Source: CAZRXG01 sp964603985
GTDB lineage: Bacteria; Chloroflexota; Anaerolineae; Aggregatilineales; UBA3940
Assembly: GCA_964603985.1 (NCBI GenBank)
Contig: CAZRXG010000010.1
Span: forward strand, 53,697 to 117,696
DNA: 64,000 nucleotides
Direction of reading: 5' to 3'
Part shown: positions 25,912 through 34,291 of the stretch, one piece after another
Layout: each line of letters starts with the position of its first letter
Numbering within the stretch: the stretch's first letter is position 1
Notes under the pieces: model-generated
Database searches by the model: none
The model's input: only the letters and a program-made list of their open reading frames with translations
Told to the model about the DNA's origin: nothing
Translations under genes and position numbers: made by a program

Positions 25912-27045
25912 CTACGGGAGATCGCGTATCAACCCGGCGAGTGCCACGCCGACATCGTGATGCACCATCCGGCTGGGGTGGGCATCGACCCGATTCGCAG
26001 TCAGCGTGCCGGGATCGGCGCCGACGTAGGTATAGGTCAGGTCAAGCACCGGCACGCCCTCCTCCTCGAACAGGGCGACCACCTTCTGTGTGGCAAAGGC
26101 CGTTTCCTCCGGGGCGAGAAGCTGCGGGAAGACCACCACGATCAGCTCGATGTCATTTTCACGCGTCCACTCGCAGACCGCAGCCAGCTCCCCGGCGTGT
26201 GTCTCCCAGATGGCGGGGTCGGCGTAAAACTCCCGGAGGGTCAGGAAGTACGGGTCCTCTTCGCGCAGGGCGGGCAGCCGCACGACCTGGTAGTAGACGA
26301 AGTTCGCCAGGTAGGATTTGTGCACCAGCAGGGGGGCCTGGTAGGCGGCGTTCATCTCGCTGGGCCAGGCAGCACCATGCCCGGCGGCGGCGGACAGAAT
26401 ATCGTTGATGTAGTAAGCCAGGACGACGATGTCGGGCCGGTAAGGATACTCCTGCATGCCGACGAGTTCCTGGTAGGTCGCCCAGCCGGATCGGGCAGCG
26501 TGCATCACCGTGTAGTCATCGCCCAGCTCGTCGTCCAGCACGCCGCCGAAGCGGTCGTCGATGTCCTTGATGCCAAACCCGGCGGCGACGGAGTCGCCGA
26601 CCACCAGGATGCGGGTTTTTCCGGCCAGATCCTCCTCCGTCCATTCATAGTCACGGTAGCCCAGTGAGTTGATCGGCTTCCAGTAGCGTTTGAGCCAGTT
26701 CTGGCTGGCAAACGTGAAGCCGAGGTTATCCGAGCGGGCGACGAAGAGCCTGAACACCATCTCCAGGCTCAGCAGCAGGAGGCAGGTCGTAAGGAGAGCG
26801 AGCGCAAGCCGGATGATCGCCTCGCGCAGCTTTGGGCGGTCATCCAGGCGGCGTACCAGGCGCACCGTCACGATCACCACCAGCACCCAGAGCGCCCACA
26901 GCAGCCCGGCACTCAGCCAGTACGAATTGGCTGTCCTCAGGCCAAAGGCCAGGCCCACACCCAACCCTGCCGGGGCAAGCAGCTTCAAAGCCCCGCCGAT
27001 GAAATGCCACCGCGAACGGTTTAAGCCGGAACCCGGCTTGTCCAC
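25912..27045 (-). CDS. Membrane-anchored SGNH/GDSL hydrolase
   Basis: The 377-residue protein begins with three or more hydrophobic helices within residues 15-100. An esterase-like SGNH domain follows: block I is GDS at 150-152 (VVGDSVAAGFG), block III has YYINDIL, and the C-terminal catalytic pair is in VDAHPSRMVHHD. Such enzymes typically deacylate or acylate surface glycans and lipids. The active domain probably faces outside. It is unlike the two SGNH paralogues at 41.8-44.9 kb in topology. It is 92 nt downstream of rsgA on the same strand. Confidence 0.87.
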   Translation of the reverse strand: MDKPGSGLNRSRWHFIGGALKLLAPAGLGVGLAFGLRTANSYWLSAGLLWALWVLVVIVTVRLVRRLDDRPKLREAIIRLALALLTTCLLLLSLEMVFRLFVARSDNLGFTFASQNWLKRYWKPINSLGYRDYEWTEEDLAGKTRILVVGDSVAAGFGIKDIDDRFGGVLDDELGDDYTVMHAARSGWATYQELVGMQEYPYRPDIVVLAYYINDILSAAAGHGAAWPSEMNAAYQAPLLVHKSYLANFVYYQVVRLPALREEDPYFLTLREFYADPAIWETHAGELAAVCEWTRENDIELIVVVFPQLLAPEETAFATQKVVALFEEEGVPVLDLTYTYVGADPGTLTANRVDAHPSRMVHHDVGVALAGLIRDLP

Positions 27046-27137
27046 TCCAAGCCCCCTTTAAAAGGCCAGGCGCACCGCGATGCGCCCGGCACAAACCACT
27101 CCCCAAAGCGGTCGTTTTCGAGGCAGAAGCCGCCAGC

Positions 27138-28112
27138 CTAGCAGCGGTAGAAGATCTCCTCCGCCTCGTCCCTGAGGCGCAGGTAGCTCTCGTAGCGCTC
27201 CCACCAGATGTCCCCCTCCTCGGCTGCTCTGCGAACCGCGCAGCCCGGCTCCTGCTCGTGGCGGCAGTCGCTGAAGCGGCACTTGCCGATGAAGGGCAGG
27301 ATGTCCTTGAAGTACCCGTCAATCTCCGACGGCTCGATATTGAACAGGCCAATCGCGCGGATGCCGGGCGTATCGGCCACGTAGCCGCTCTCGTCCAGCG
27401 GGAACAGTTCCGACGCGACGGTCGTGTGCCGCCCCTTGGTCGTCGCCTGGCTGACATCCTTCACCGCCAGCCCCAGGCCGGGCTGCATCGCGTTGAGCAG
27501 GCTGCTCTTGCCCGTGCCCGAAGGCCCGGTCAGGGCCGAGATCTTGCTCATCAGCGCCCGGTGCAGCTTTCTGACGCCCGTCCCATCTGTCGCGCTGGTG
27601 TAGAACACCGTGTAACCCAGCGCCTCGTAAAGCCCGAACATCTCCCTGGCCTCGCGCCGCCTGACCAGGTCGATCTTGTTGGCGCAGATGACGGGCGGGA
27701 TGTTGGCCTTCTCCGCGATGACCAGGAAGCGATCCAGCATCTTGAAGCGCGGCGCGGGATGAGCGCAGGCGAAGACCAGCACCACCTGATCCGGGTTGGC
27801 GATGATCACCTGCTCCCGGTCGGGCAGCCGCTCCGCCGAGCGTCCCTCCGGCGCTGGCCGCTGCCGGGTGAAGGCCCGCTTGCGCTCGGCCACCTCTTCG
27901 ATCATGCCGCTGACGACGACCGTGTCCCCCTCGTGCTTTTCCACCAACGAGATCTTCACCGAGTCGCCGATGGCAACCGGGTCGGTGTCCAGCCGCTCCT
28001 GTAACAGACGCCCGCGTACCTGTGAGACGATAGGGCCTTGCTCTGTCTCCACCGTAAAAAAGCCGCTCTGGGTCTTGACCACAAGCCCGCCGAGTAACTC
28101 CTGTTGTTCCAA
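27138..28112 (-). CDS. rsgA: Ribosome small-subunit-dependent GTPase A
   Basis: RsgA (YjeQ) is a circularly permuted GTPase that checks 30S subunit maturation. G4 (CANKIDLV) precedes G1 (LTGPSGTGKSSLLN), then G2-like KGRHTT and G3 (VADTPG). The zinc knuckle shows CRFSDCRHEQEPGC, and an N-terminal OB fold is present. I favour a TTG start at 28110-28112 (LEQQELLGG read as Met) because GAGGAG lies 9 nt upstream. A TTG at 28146-28148 gives a frame 12 residues longer. Identification is secure. Confidence 0.92.
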   Translation of the reverse strand: MEQQELLGGLVVKTQSGFFTVETEQGPIVSQVRGRLLQERLDTDPVAIGDSVKISLVEKHEGDTVVVSGMIEEVAERKRAFTRQRPAPEGRSAERLPDREQVIIANPDQVVLVFACAHPAPRFKMLDRFLVIAEKANIPPVICANKIDLVRRREAREMFGLYEALGYTVFYTSATDGTGVRKLHRALMSKISALTGPSGTGKSSLLNAMQPGLGLAVKDVSQATTKGRHTTVASELFPLDESGYVADTPGIRAIGLFNIEPSEIDGYFKDILPFIGKCRFSDCRHEQEPGCAVRRAAEEGDIWWERYESYLRLRDEAEEIFYRC

Positions 28113-28414
28113 TGTGATGCGCTCCTCACAATCCGGGATCTGGCTCAAAGCCAGAAATCAAAACGCCACAGGGTTTCGCCCGTGGCGCAGGAGCGGCGGG
28201 ATGTGGGTCAGGGAACCACACGCGATCACGCAGGCATCACTCCTGTCACACCGGGCAAACCCAACGATTGGTAGAGTTAAAACTGACGACGTTGGCAAGC
28301 ATTATCTATCCCTCCCAGATCGTCTATCGTCCCACACCAGAAAGTTAGCACACGAGGCGGTGAAATGTCAACACGGCAGAGATCGCGAAAAGCGCGCCGG
28401 GCCGGGGCTTCCGG
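28113..28414. other. Spacer upstream of rsgA with two hairpins
   Basis: No gene is supported. Two small hairpins are seen: CTGGCT/AGCCAG with loop CAA (28140-28154), and CGCCAC-a-GGG/CCCGTGGCG (about 28164-28187). The second could terminate transcription from either side. The remainder has no recognisable site. Confidence 0.4.
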
Positions 28415-28837
28415 CTACACCTGCTTGGTCAGGGTCAGTTCGTTGCCCCCTTCGGGCAGGGCGCAGTAGCGCACCTCGTCCACGGCCTGCCTGATCAGGT
28501 GGATGCCCATCCCCCCGATGGGGCGCTCTTCCAGCGGCACGGACAGGTCCGGCGACTGGGCGGTGGTCGGGTCGAAGCCTGGGGCGCGGTCGCGCAGGCG
28601 GACGATCAACGTGTTGTCCTCGCGCTCCACTTCGACCTCAATGGTGCCCGCTCTGCCCTGGTAGCCGTGCACGACGATGTTGGTCGACGCCTCGTCCACC
28701 GCCAGGACGACGCTGGTGATCTCCTCGTGGTCCACACCGAGCGTCATGCCCGTCAGCCGGACAAAGCCGCGAATCACGGCCAGATTTTCCAGCCTGGCCG
28801 GGACGCGGAGATACGATGTTCTCTGGTCATCGCCCAT
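28415..28837 (-). CDS. RsbW-like ATP-binding protein (anti-sigma kinase type)
   Basis: This 140-residue HATPase_c_2 domain protein resembles anti-sigma-factor serine kinases such as RsbW/SpoIIAB. The N-box is VVLAVDEASTNIVVHGYQG, followed by LIVRLRDRAPGFDP (G1) and GGMGIHLIRQAVDEVRY (G2). No sigma factor or STAS antagonist gene is adjacent. A PP2C phosphatase lies about 330 nt upstream on the same strand and could act in the same partner-switching pathway. The start ATG (28835-28837) overlaps a possible small upstream ORF. Confidence 0.85.
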   Translation of the reverse strand: MGDDQRTSYLRVPARLENLAVIRGFVRLTGMTLGVDHEEITSVVLAVDEASTNIVVHGYQGRAGTIEVEVEREDNTLIVRLRDRAPGFDPTTAQSPDLSVPLEERPIGGMGIHLIRQAVDEVRYCALPEGGNELTLTKQV

Positions 28838-28973
28838 GTGTCTCGCCCCCGGTGAAGTCGAGGCTGCCGAGATGTTCCTGCCGGTTTTCCAGTATATGCT
28901 TAATTTCGGCAACAAACCAGTCCGCAATTACTTCTACGTGCATGAACAAGTTGTCAAAAAGCCCTTCGTTCAT
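28827..28973 (-). CDS. Possible small protein coupled to the RsbW-like gene
   Basis: A 48-residue frame (MNEGLFDNLF then MHVEVIADWFVAEIKHILEN) ends in GGETHGR, with its stop overlapping the start of the RsbW-like gene. The middle forms a plausible amphipathic helix. Codon use is less GC-rich at third positions than in the neighbours. Its start lies next to a 28-bp palindrome and no Shine-Dalgarno is clear. It may be a real coupled peptide or the tail of a lost regulator gene. Confidence 0.35.
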   Translation of the reverse strand: MNEGLFDNLFMHVEVIADWFVAEIKHILENRQEHLGSLDFTGGETHGR

Positions 28974-29150
28974 CTGAACGCGTTCAGATGAACGCGTTCG
29001 CCTGAACGCGGCACCGAATCCTCTGACGCGCAGCGTCAGCCCCGCCGCAGGCGGGAGAGTCCCCGCTAGGGGACTTTGTGGCAGCACGCCCGAAGCGACC
29101 TCCGGTCGCCGGGCACGCTGTCCGTAGCCCGGCGCTTCGAGCGCCGGGGG
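28967..29150. repeat. Cluster of palindromes including a perfect 28-bp palindrome
   Basis: At the left is a perfect palindrome with no spacer, arms CGTTCATCTGAACG (28967-28980) and its complement (28981-28994), followed by CGCGTTC/GAACGCG (28993-29010). Then come CTGACGC/GCGTCAG, loop GCA (29023-29039); CCCGCC/GGCGGG, loop GCA (29041-29055); AGTCCCC/GGGGACT (29058-29075); GCGACC/GGTCGC, loop TCC (29095-29109), inside GCCCG/CGGGC; and CCCGGCGCT/AGCGCCGGG, loop TCG (29128-29148). It fills the gap between the PP2C and RsbW-like genes. Confidence 0.8.
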
Positions 29151-29171
29151 AAAGAAGGTGGATCGGTTTCT

Positions 29172-30131
29172 TCACCCCTCATCTGGAAACTGGGCCGGTA
29201 TCTTGACCAGGACCGCCGTGATGTTATCCTCCCCGCCGTTCTCGTTGGCGGCGGTGATCAGTTGTTCGCAGGCGGCCTGAACGTTAGAGGCATCTGTAAT
29301 GATCTTCAGCATGGCCGCCTCCACGATGGGGCCCCACAGGCCGTCGGTGCACAGCAAAAGCCACGCGCCCGGTGGTAGGGTTCCCGTGACGAGATCGGGA
29401 GACTGCATCTCACCCTTGCCCAGTGCCTTGTAGAGCTTGTGACGTTCAGGATGCTGCCTGACTTCTTCGGGGGAGATCTGCCCGATCTCCACCAGCCGCC
29501 CGGCCACCGAGTGGTCGCGTGTGATCTGGCTTACCTTGCCACCGTGAATCAGGTAGGCACGGCTGTCGCCCACGTGGGCCATGTAGAGCGTACTACCCAG
29601 GATGACGGCTGCCGTGCAGGTGGTGCCGCTGCCGGGCGCGCCCTCACCGACCTTCAGGTTGGCCTGTCGCATGGCCTCGCTGAGCATATCAAGCATCGCC
29701 TCCTGGTCGTCGGCCGGCCGCTGCCGGGCCAGTATGGGCAGGCAGGCAGCGTTGGTAATGTGGTAAGCAAAGGTCTCGACGGCCAGCGCGCTGGCACGCT
29801 CGCCACCGGCATAGCCGCCCATCCCATCGGCTATGACAAACAAGGCGAACGGCGGGAGGCTATGCGCGCTCTCGCAAACGCCCGCCAGGGCCAGCAGCGC
29901 ATCCTCGTTCTCGGAGCGTTGCAGACCCACGTCGGTGGCCTGGCCGTAGTTGAGGTATTTGGGTACTGCGTAGACCTTTTCAAGTGGCGGCAACCGGCTG
30001 GTCGTCGCCACGGCTTCAGACTCTGGCACGCCGGTCTTCACGTCGGGTGCCTCCCGCGCCTGCGCTTCTTCGGACGGGCCGCCGCCAAAGACCCCGCGCA
30101 GCAAGCCCATAATCCTCTCGAACACGTTCAT
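29172..30131 (-). CDS. PP2C-family protein serine/threonine phosphatase
   Basis: This 319-residue PPM-type phosphatase would dephosphorylate substrates of Ser/Thr kinases. Metal-binding and catalytic motifs are TDVGLQRSENEDALL, VIADGMGGYAGGE, AHVGDSRAYLI, LLLCTDGLWGPI and GGEDNITAVLV. The first 60 residues are a variable, probably disordered extension. The start (MNVFERIMGL, ATG 30129-30131) has aaaggtga upstream. Candidate partners in the window are the kinase at 52541-53377 and the RsbW-like protein just downstream; this is inference. Confidence 0.92.
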   Translation of the reverse strand: MNVFERIMGLLRGVFGGGPSEEAQAREAPDVKTGVPESEAVATTSRLPPLEKVYAVPKYLNYGQATDVGLQRSENEDALLALAGVCESAHSLPPFALFVIADGMGGYAGGERASALAVETFAYHITNAACLPILARQRPADDQEAMLDMLSEAMRQANLKVGEGAPGSGTTCTAAVILGSTLYMAHVGDSRAYLIHGGKVSQITRDHSVAGRLVEIGQISPEEVRQHPERHKLYKALGKGEMQSPDLVTGTLPPGAWLLLCTDGLWGPIVEAAMLKIITDASNVQAACEQLITAANENGGEDNITAVLVKIPAQFPDEG

Positions 30132-30463
30132 ACCGGTCACCTTTCCCACCGGCCCTGGTTGGTCGAAGCCAGCCCGTGAGCGTAGTAAATAGAGTAAGAG
30201 ATTGGGCCGCATGGCGGTGTGAACGCGCCGGAAAACGACCGAATCTATCTAATTGTAGCACCAGTTGGGGTGCCTGATCTAATCGGGCAGGAGACGGAAA
30301 CAGAACCTGGTCAGAGATTCGGATAAGGAACGGGACGATCAAACTGTACGACGAGTGTCGCGAAAAGGGATTAGTACGCTGGTACGGGTCACGACCCCAA
30401 TGACCAACAGGCAAGCGACTATATGGACAACAGCGATACCGACCGGGCAGGTCAGTGAGGTGA
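30132..30463. other. Divergent intergenic region between PP2C gene and small hypothetical gene
   Basis: No coding sequence is supported in these 332 nt. An extended -10 (TGCTACAAT on the minus strand, 30252-30260) probably drives the PP2C gene, giving a leader of about 115 nt. No strong promoter for the plus-strand gene at 30464 is evident. Confidence 0.5.
30252..30260 (-). promoter_or_regulatory. Extended -10 element upstream of the PP2C gene
   Basis: Read on the minus strand the site is TGC followed by TACAAT, the same extended -10 form found before hutI, the LysM gene and the tRNA gene. No good -35 hexamer is found 16-18 nt upstream. That is acceptable for extended -10 promoters but leaves the call uncertain. 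Confidence 0.4.
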
Positions 30464-30709
30464 ATGGGGATGGATCAGTTTGTCATACGCTCAGCACAAT
30501 CGGCCTTCAACAGGGCCGGATACCGTTGGGATGAGGCATATCGGCAGGCGCAGATGATCGCTGATTACATGCTCTCCCATCTCGACCAATGCCGGGCAGC
30601 ATACGGGGTTGACGACGAGTTCGAATTGGCCTACCGTATGGCCTGCGATACTGTAGAGCGCGAGCGTGAGGGATGGTTTATACTGCCTTTGGGCTCTCTC
30701 GTGTTGTGA
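30464..30709 (+). CDS. Small hypothetical protein
   Basis: This 81-residue soluble protein is predicted to be mostly helical: AGYRWDEAYRQAQMIADYML, then a second acidic helix DDEFELAYRMACDTVERERE. I do not recognise a family. The ATG at 30464 follows gtgaggtga, which could act as a ribosome-binding site. It stands alone between two minus-strand genes. The even amino-acid composition supports a real gene, but the evidence is modest. Confidence 0.55.
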   Translation: MGMDQFVIRSAQSAFNRAGYRWDEAYRQAQMIADYMLSHLDQCRAAYGVDDEFELAYRMACDTVEREREGWFILPLGSLVL

Positions 30710-30775
30710 AGTCAAGGGAATCCTGAATATAGTGTAGCCGCAACTTGTGACAGCTTCTGACACACGCCGATCTGG

Positions 30776-31459
30776 TCAGCCAAACCTGATCTGTTCCAAT
30801 GCCTCCGCAGCCGCCGCGACGACCAGCCCGTGCGGGTCGTCGAGCGCCTCCTGAAGGGCCGGGAGAGCGCGCGCATCGCCGATGCGCCCCAGTGCCTGGG
30901 CCGCTGCTGCCCGCACGAAATGATACCCATCCTGCACTGCGAGGGTCAGCCCCGGCACAGCCGTTCCATCTCCGATCTTGCCCAGCGCTTCGGCGGCGAT
31001 GGCGCGCACGGCGCGATCGGAGTCCCGCAGCACCCGGAGCAGACCGGGCACGGCCTCCGCCTCTCCGATCTTGCCCAGCGCTTCGGCGGCGAAGCGGCGC
31101 ACGACGGGATCCCCGCCGATCAGCGCTTCCAGCAGACCTGAAACCGCGCCCGGATCGCCGGTCTGGCCGAGCAGCCAGGCGGCAACCGCCCCCACAACCG
31201 GGTCAGGATCGCGAAGAGCTTCGACCAGATCTGGTACGGCGACATTGCCGACCCGCTCCAGTGCCCCAATCGCCGCCCCACGCGACCGGCGATCCGCACT
31301 GCGCAGCGCCCGGAGCATCTCAGGCAGGGCTGCCTGCCCACCAAGACACGGTTCCATGCCGGTCAGGGGCGGGCGGTTATCGCCGCCTAAAGATGGTGCA
31401 TCGCTGTTATGGCCGTTCGGTGAGCCGGTGGTCATGCTCCGGACCTGGGGACTATTCAC
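30776..31459 (-). CDS. HEAT-repeat (PBS lyase-type) protein
   Basis: This 227-residue alpha-solenoid has about five 31-residue HEAT_2/PBS-type repeats, each with the pattern VVRRFAAEALGKIGEAEAVP. Such proteins are scaffolds or phycobilin-lyase relatives; nothing here indicates a lyase role. A GTG start at 31457-31459 overlaps the upstream lipoprotein stop by 8 nt, suggesting coupling. An ATG 24 nt further in is an alternative. The nearly identical repeats are prone to slippage. Confidence 0.85.
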   Translation of the reverse strand: MNSPQVRSMTTGSPNGHNSDAPSLGGDNRPPLTGMEPCLGGQAALPEMLRALRSADRRSRGAAIGALERVGNVAVPDLVEALRDPDPVVGAVAAWLLGQTGDPGAVSGLLEALIGGDPVVRRFAAEALGKIGEAEAVPGLLRVLRDSDRAVRAIAAEALGKIGDGTAVPGLTLAVQDGYHFVRAAAAQALGRIGDARALPALQEALDDPHGLVVAAAAEALEQIRFG

Positions 31460-32138
31460 TCACACGCAGATTGTCGAACGCGACCTCCATCCCGCCGAAG
31501 GCAGAGCTTTCCCCGACCAGGCCCAGCAGCCCCTCGGTGTAAGTCAGATCCTTCACGTGACTGACGGACGCGCCGTTGACGATAAACGTCAGTTCGCCCG
31601 CCGCCAGCTCGACGCGCAGGTGGTTGGTCTGGTTGTCAGGCAGGATGGCCGGAGCCAGCTTGTACCCGCCGATCAGCGACTCCTGCGTCTCGCAGCCGTT
31701 GTCGCAGTAGCCGACATCGTAACGACCATCGCCGGTGATCGTGCAGTACAGGAAGGATCGCAGGTCACTGGAGCCAAGCAGCAGCAGCCCGAAGCCGCTG
31801 GCCTCTGCGCCGTGCAGCAGCGTCGCCTCGACTTCGTACACGGCATCCCCGAAGATGCGCTGCTGGTGCGTCCAGGCTAGGGTGTTCGGCTCGGCGATGG
31901 ACAGCAGGTAGCGCCCCTCCTCGACTCGCCCCTGGCTGCCCGCCCCCTCGCCGACCAGCCAGTCGCCCGGCTCGTCGAAGGCAGCGAAGTACGGCCCGGC
32001 GGCGGTGATGACGATCACGGTTGGGCGGGGCGGCGGGGATTCTCCCTGGCTGAAGACGAAGCCGCAGGCGGTCAGGCCCAGGCCCAAGGCCAGGGTCGCC
32101 GCTACAATGAGCAGGTGTGTCCGGGTGGATGGTCTCAT
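31452..32138 (-). CDS. Lipoprotein with concanavalin-like domain
   Basis: The 228-residue protein starts with a lipoprotein signal ending in LGLTAC, followed by a short Pro-rich stretch. The mature part (FDEPGDWLVGEGAGSQGRVE and later FIVNGASVSHVKDLTYTEG, LLGLVGESSAFGG) resembles the DUF1080/laminin-G-like jelly roll found in sugar-binding or 3-keto-glycoside hydrolase proteins. No catalytic residues can be assigned. The start at MRPSTRTHLLIV has only a weak ribosome-binding site. It is followed by the coupled HEAT gene. Confidence 0.78.
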   Translation of the reverse strand: MRPSTRTHLLIVAATLALGLGLTACGFVFSQGESPPPRPTVIVITAAGPYFAAFDEPGDWLVGEGAGSQGRVEEGRYLLSIAEPNTLAWTHQQRIFGDAVYEVEATLLHGAEASGFGLLLLGSSDLRSFLYCTITGDGRYDVGYCDNGCETQESLIGGYKLAPAILPDNQTNHLRVELAAGELTFIVNGASVSHVKDLTYTEGLLGLVGESSAFGGMEVAFDNLRVSE

Positions 32139-32460
32139 GTTAATTCTCGCCAAGTGCTTCCAGTTTTTCAAGCCAGCCGCTGAAGTGCCGACATTCCGCC
32201 CGGATGCCTTCAAGCCCGATCCCCAGGGCGATCAGCGGTCAATGCGCCGTTTGCCCCGATCAGAATATTCAGACTGCCAGGCTCCAGATCCATCTCGCGG
32301 ATGGACTTGAAGCCCCTTACCTCAATGCGCTCCAATGTGCTCATAGTCGCCCCTGTCAACCTCTCCACACAGCCTGAAAGAATGATAAGCGCCCTGTGCC
32401 ATTTTGGAAAGCCTCACCCATGGCAACGTCGTGCCCCGCCGTTGTCGTCAAGGCGATGCC
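32139..32460. other. Intergenic interval holding only the ATPase remnant
   Basis: Apart from the pseudogene fragments at 32140-32344, these 322 nt contain no supported gene. The 32345-32460 part, between the remnant and the Na/Pi cotransporter stop, shows no clear promoter or terminator. Confidence 0.5.
32140..32344 (-). pseudogene. Deletion remnant: N-terminus of an AAA_21-type ATPase joined to a DUF4276-like tail
   Basis: From the ATG at 32342-32344 a 44-codon frame reads MSTLERIEVRGFKSIREMDL then EPGSLNILIGANGA. This is the start of an SMC/AAA_21-type ATPase up to the first half of its Walker A loop, where GKSN should follow. Instead the sequence switches frame to IALGIGLEGIRAECRHFSGW then LEKLEALGEN and a stop at 32140-32142, resembling the C-terminus of DUF4276 proteins, which commonly follow such ATPases. 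A large internal deletion near 32241 explains both. The ATPase part is convincing; the DUF4276 part is less so. Confidence 0.65.
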
Positions 32461-34065
32461 CTAGACGCGCATGACGCTGACGCCCAGGTTGTCGGCGTGG
32501 TCGCTGATGCGCTCCAGGTTGCGCAGGACTTCGGTGAAGATGACGTCGGCTTCGGACTGGCATATGCCTGTGTTCAGCCGGTCAATGTGCCCCTGACGTG
32601 CCTCTCGGTAGAGGTCGTCAAACTCGTCTTCCAGGTTGCAGGCCCGCTCGGCCAGCACTTTATCGCCGTCCAGAAAGGCCTGCAAGGCAAGTGAAAGGGT
32701 GCCGTGTGCGTGCTTGCAGAGTGTGTCCAGGTCTTCTATCGCCTTGGAGCTGAACGGCACGCCGTTGTTGGCTTTCTTTTGTGCAGCCTCGGCGAGATCC
32801 TCTGTCAGGTCACCTATTCGCTCAATATCGGTGATCAGGTTCTTTAGCTGGAAACAGCGCTTCTGTTCATACTCGCTGAGATTCCCGCGCATCAGCGCAT
32901 TGACGAAGCTCTCCAGGGTATCCGCCACAGGGTCCACGAACGTGTCTTCCTGATCCAGCACCCACTGCGCGGCGCTCAGGTCATCTTCCACGAACGCCAG
33001 GCGGCTGTTTTCAATCATCTGGGCCGCCACCTGGCCCATGCGGGTCAGCTCCCTGCGGGCTTCGGTCAGCGCAACAGAGGGAATGCTGTATTGCATCTCG
33101 TCAATATAGGCCGTGAGTTTTGGCTTTTCTTCCTCAGGGCTTTTTGGCACCACCCAGTTGACCAGTTGCGTGATTTGCCTGACGAATGGCAGGAGGATCA
33201 CGCTCACGGCGACGTTGAAGATGGTGTGCGCGTTGGCGATCTGGCGCGGCAGGCTGGGCGAGGTGCGGGCCACGAGAGCCGCGAAGGGAGAAATGAACGG
33301 AAGAAGGAGCAGCACCCCGAAGACGTTGATAAGGATTTGAGCGACGGATGCCCGGAAGGCGGGCCTGGAGAGACGCAGCGCGGCGACGAGCTGGGTATCA
33401 ATGCAGGTGCCGATGTTGGCCCCCAGGATCAACCCGATTGCGCCGGGCAGCGTGATCGCCCCGCTCACACCCATGGCGACGGTGAGGCCCGTGATGGCCG
33501 AGCTGCTCTGGACGATGGCGGTGAAGATCATACCGGCCAGAACCCCGGCCAGGGGATGCTGTCCCATCGTCACCAGCCAGCCCTCGACCATGGGCACCGC
33601 CGAGAGAGTCTTCAAAGCCCCGGACATAAAATCCATGCCCAGAAACAGAATGCCGAAGCCCATGACGATCTCCCCGGCTATTCGCCAGCCGCGATGGGGG
33701 AAGAACTCAATCAGCGCAAGCCCAATCGCGACGAAGAGGAGACAGAAGTCGCCGATGTCGAACGCGACGATCTGGGCGGTGAGCGTCGTGCCGATTTCCT
33801 GGCCGAGCATCACGCCAACCGCCTGTTCGAGCGTCAGGAGGTTGGCGTTGACCAGACCAAGGATGGTGATCATCAGCAGGCTGCTGCTCTGAAGCAGCGC
33901 CGTGGCGAAAGCGCCGAAAAAGGCCCCTTTGAGGGGCCTGTTGGTCATGCGATCCAGCCACGTCTGGATCTGGTTACCGGCCAGTTTTTCCATGCCTGTG
34001 CTGAGCGTGCGTACGCCAAACAGGAACAGCGCCAGGCCACCCAAAACTTGAAAGAAGCAAATCAT
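32461..34065 (-). CDS. Na/Pi cotransporter family protein with PhoU domain
   Basis: This 534-residue membrane protein has two inverted Na/Pi-cotransporter repeats, each with the QSSS signature (ATALLQSSSLLMITILG and TAIVQSSSAITGLTVAMG) and GANIGTCIDT. A cytoplasmic C-terminal PhoU-like helical domain covers about residues 330-534 (LESFVNALMRGNLSEYEQKR). It should import phosphate with sodium or regulate phosphate uptake. I placed the start at MICFFQVLGG because GGGAG lies 4 nt upstream; an ATG 15 nt earlier has no such site. A possible extended -10 TGG-TATTAT lies at about 34137-34145. Confidence 0.9.
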   Translation of the reverse strand: MICFFQVLGGLALFLFGVRTLSTGMEKLAGNQIQTWLDRMTNRPLKGAFFGAFATALLQSSSLLMITILGLVNANLLTLEQAVGVMLGQEIGTTLTAQIVAFDIGDFCLLFVAIGLALIEFFPHRGWRIAGEIVMGFGILFLGMDFMSGALKTLSAVPMVEGWLVTMGQHPLAGVLAGMIFTAIVQSSSAITGLTVAMGVSGAITLPGAIGLILGANIGTCIDTQLVAALRLSRPAFRASVAQILINVFGVLLLLPFISPFAALVARTSPSLPRQIANAHTIFNVAVSVILLPFVRQITQLVNWVVPKSPEEEKPKLTAYIDEMQYSIPSVALTEARRELTRMGQVAAQMIENSRLAFVEDDLSAAQWVLDQEDTFVDPVADTLESFVNALMRGNLSEYEQKRCFQLKNLITDIERIGDLTEDLAEAAQKKANNGVPFSSKAIEDLDTLCKHAHGTLSLALQAFLDGDKVLAERACNLEDEFDDLYREARQGHIDRLNTGICQSEADVIFTEVLRNLERISDHADNLGVSVMRV

Positions 34066-34291
34066 ATTTCTCCCAGCCATGTGTCTGCTATGAGGTCCAA
34101 AGGTGGAGTCCGTGTCACGGAACGCCGCCTGACCATGATAATACCAGAAGAACGGCGGTTGTGGGATCGTTTGCCCCGCGCAGGCCCCGAGCTTTTTTGC
34201 TGTGCACCACCATTGTGATATGCTTACAGGCACAACCGGACGGGCGGTCAATGGCAGACCGTTCTCGTCTTCGCAGGTGGGGGAAATCATC

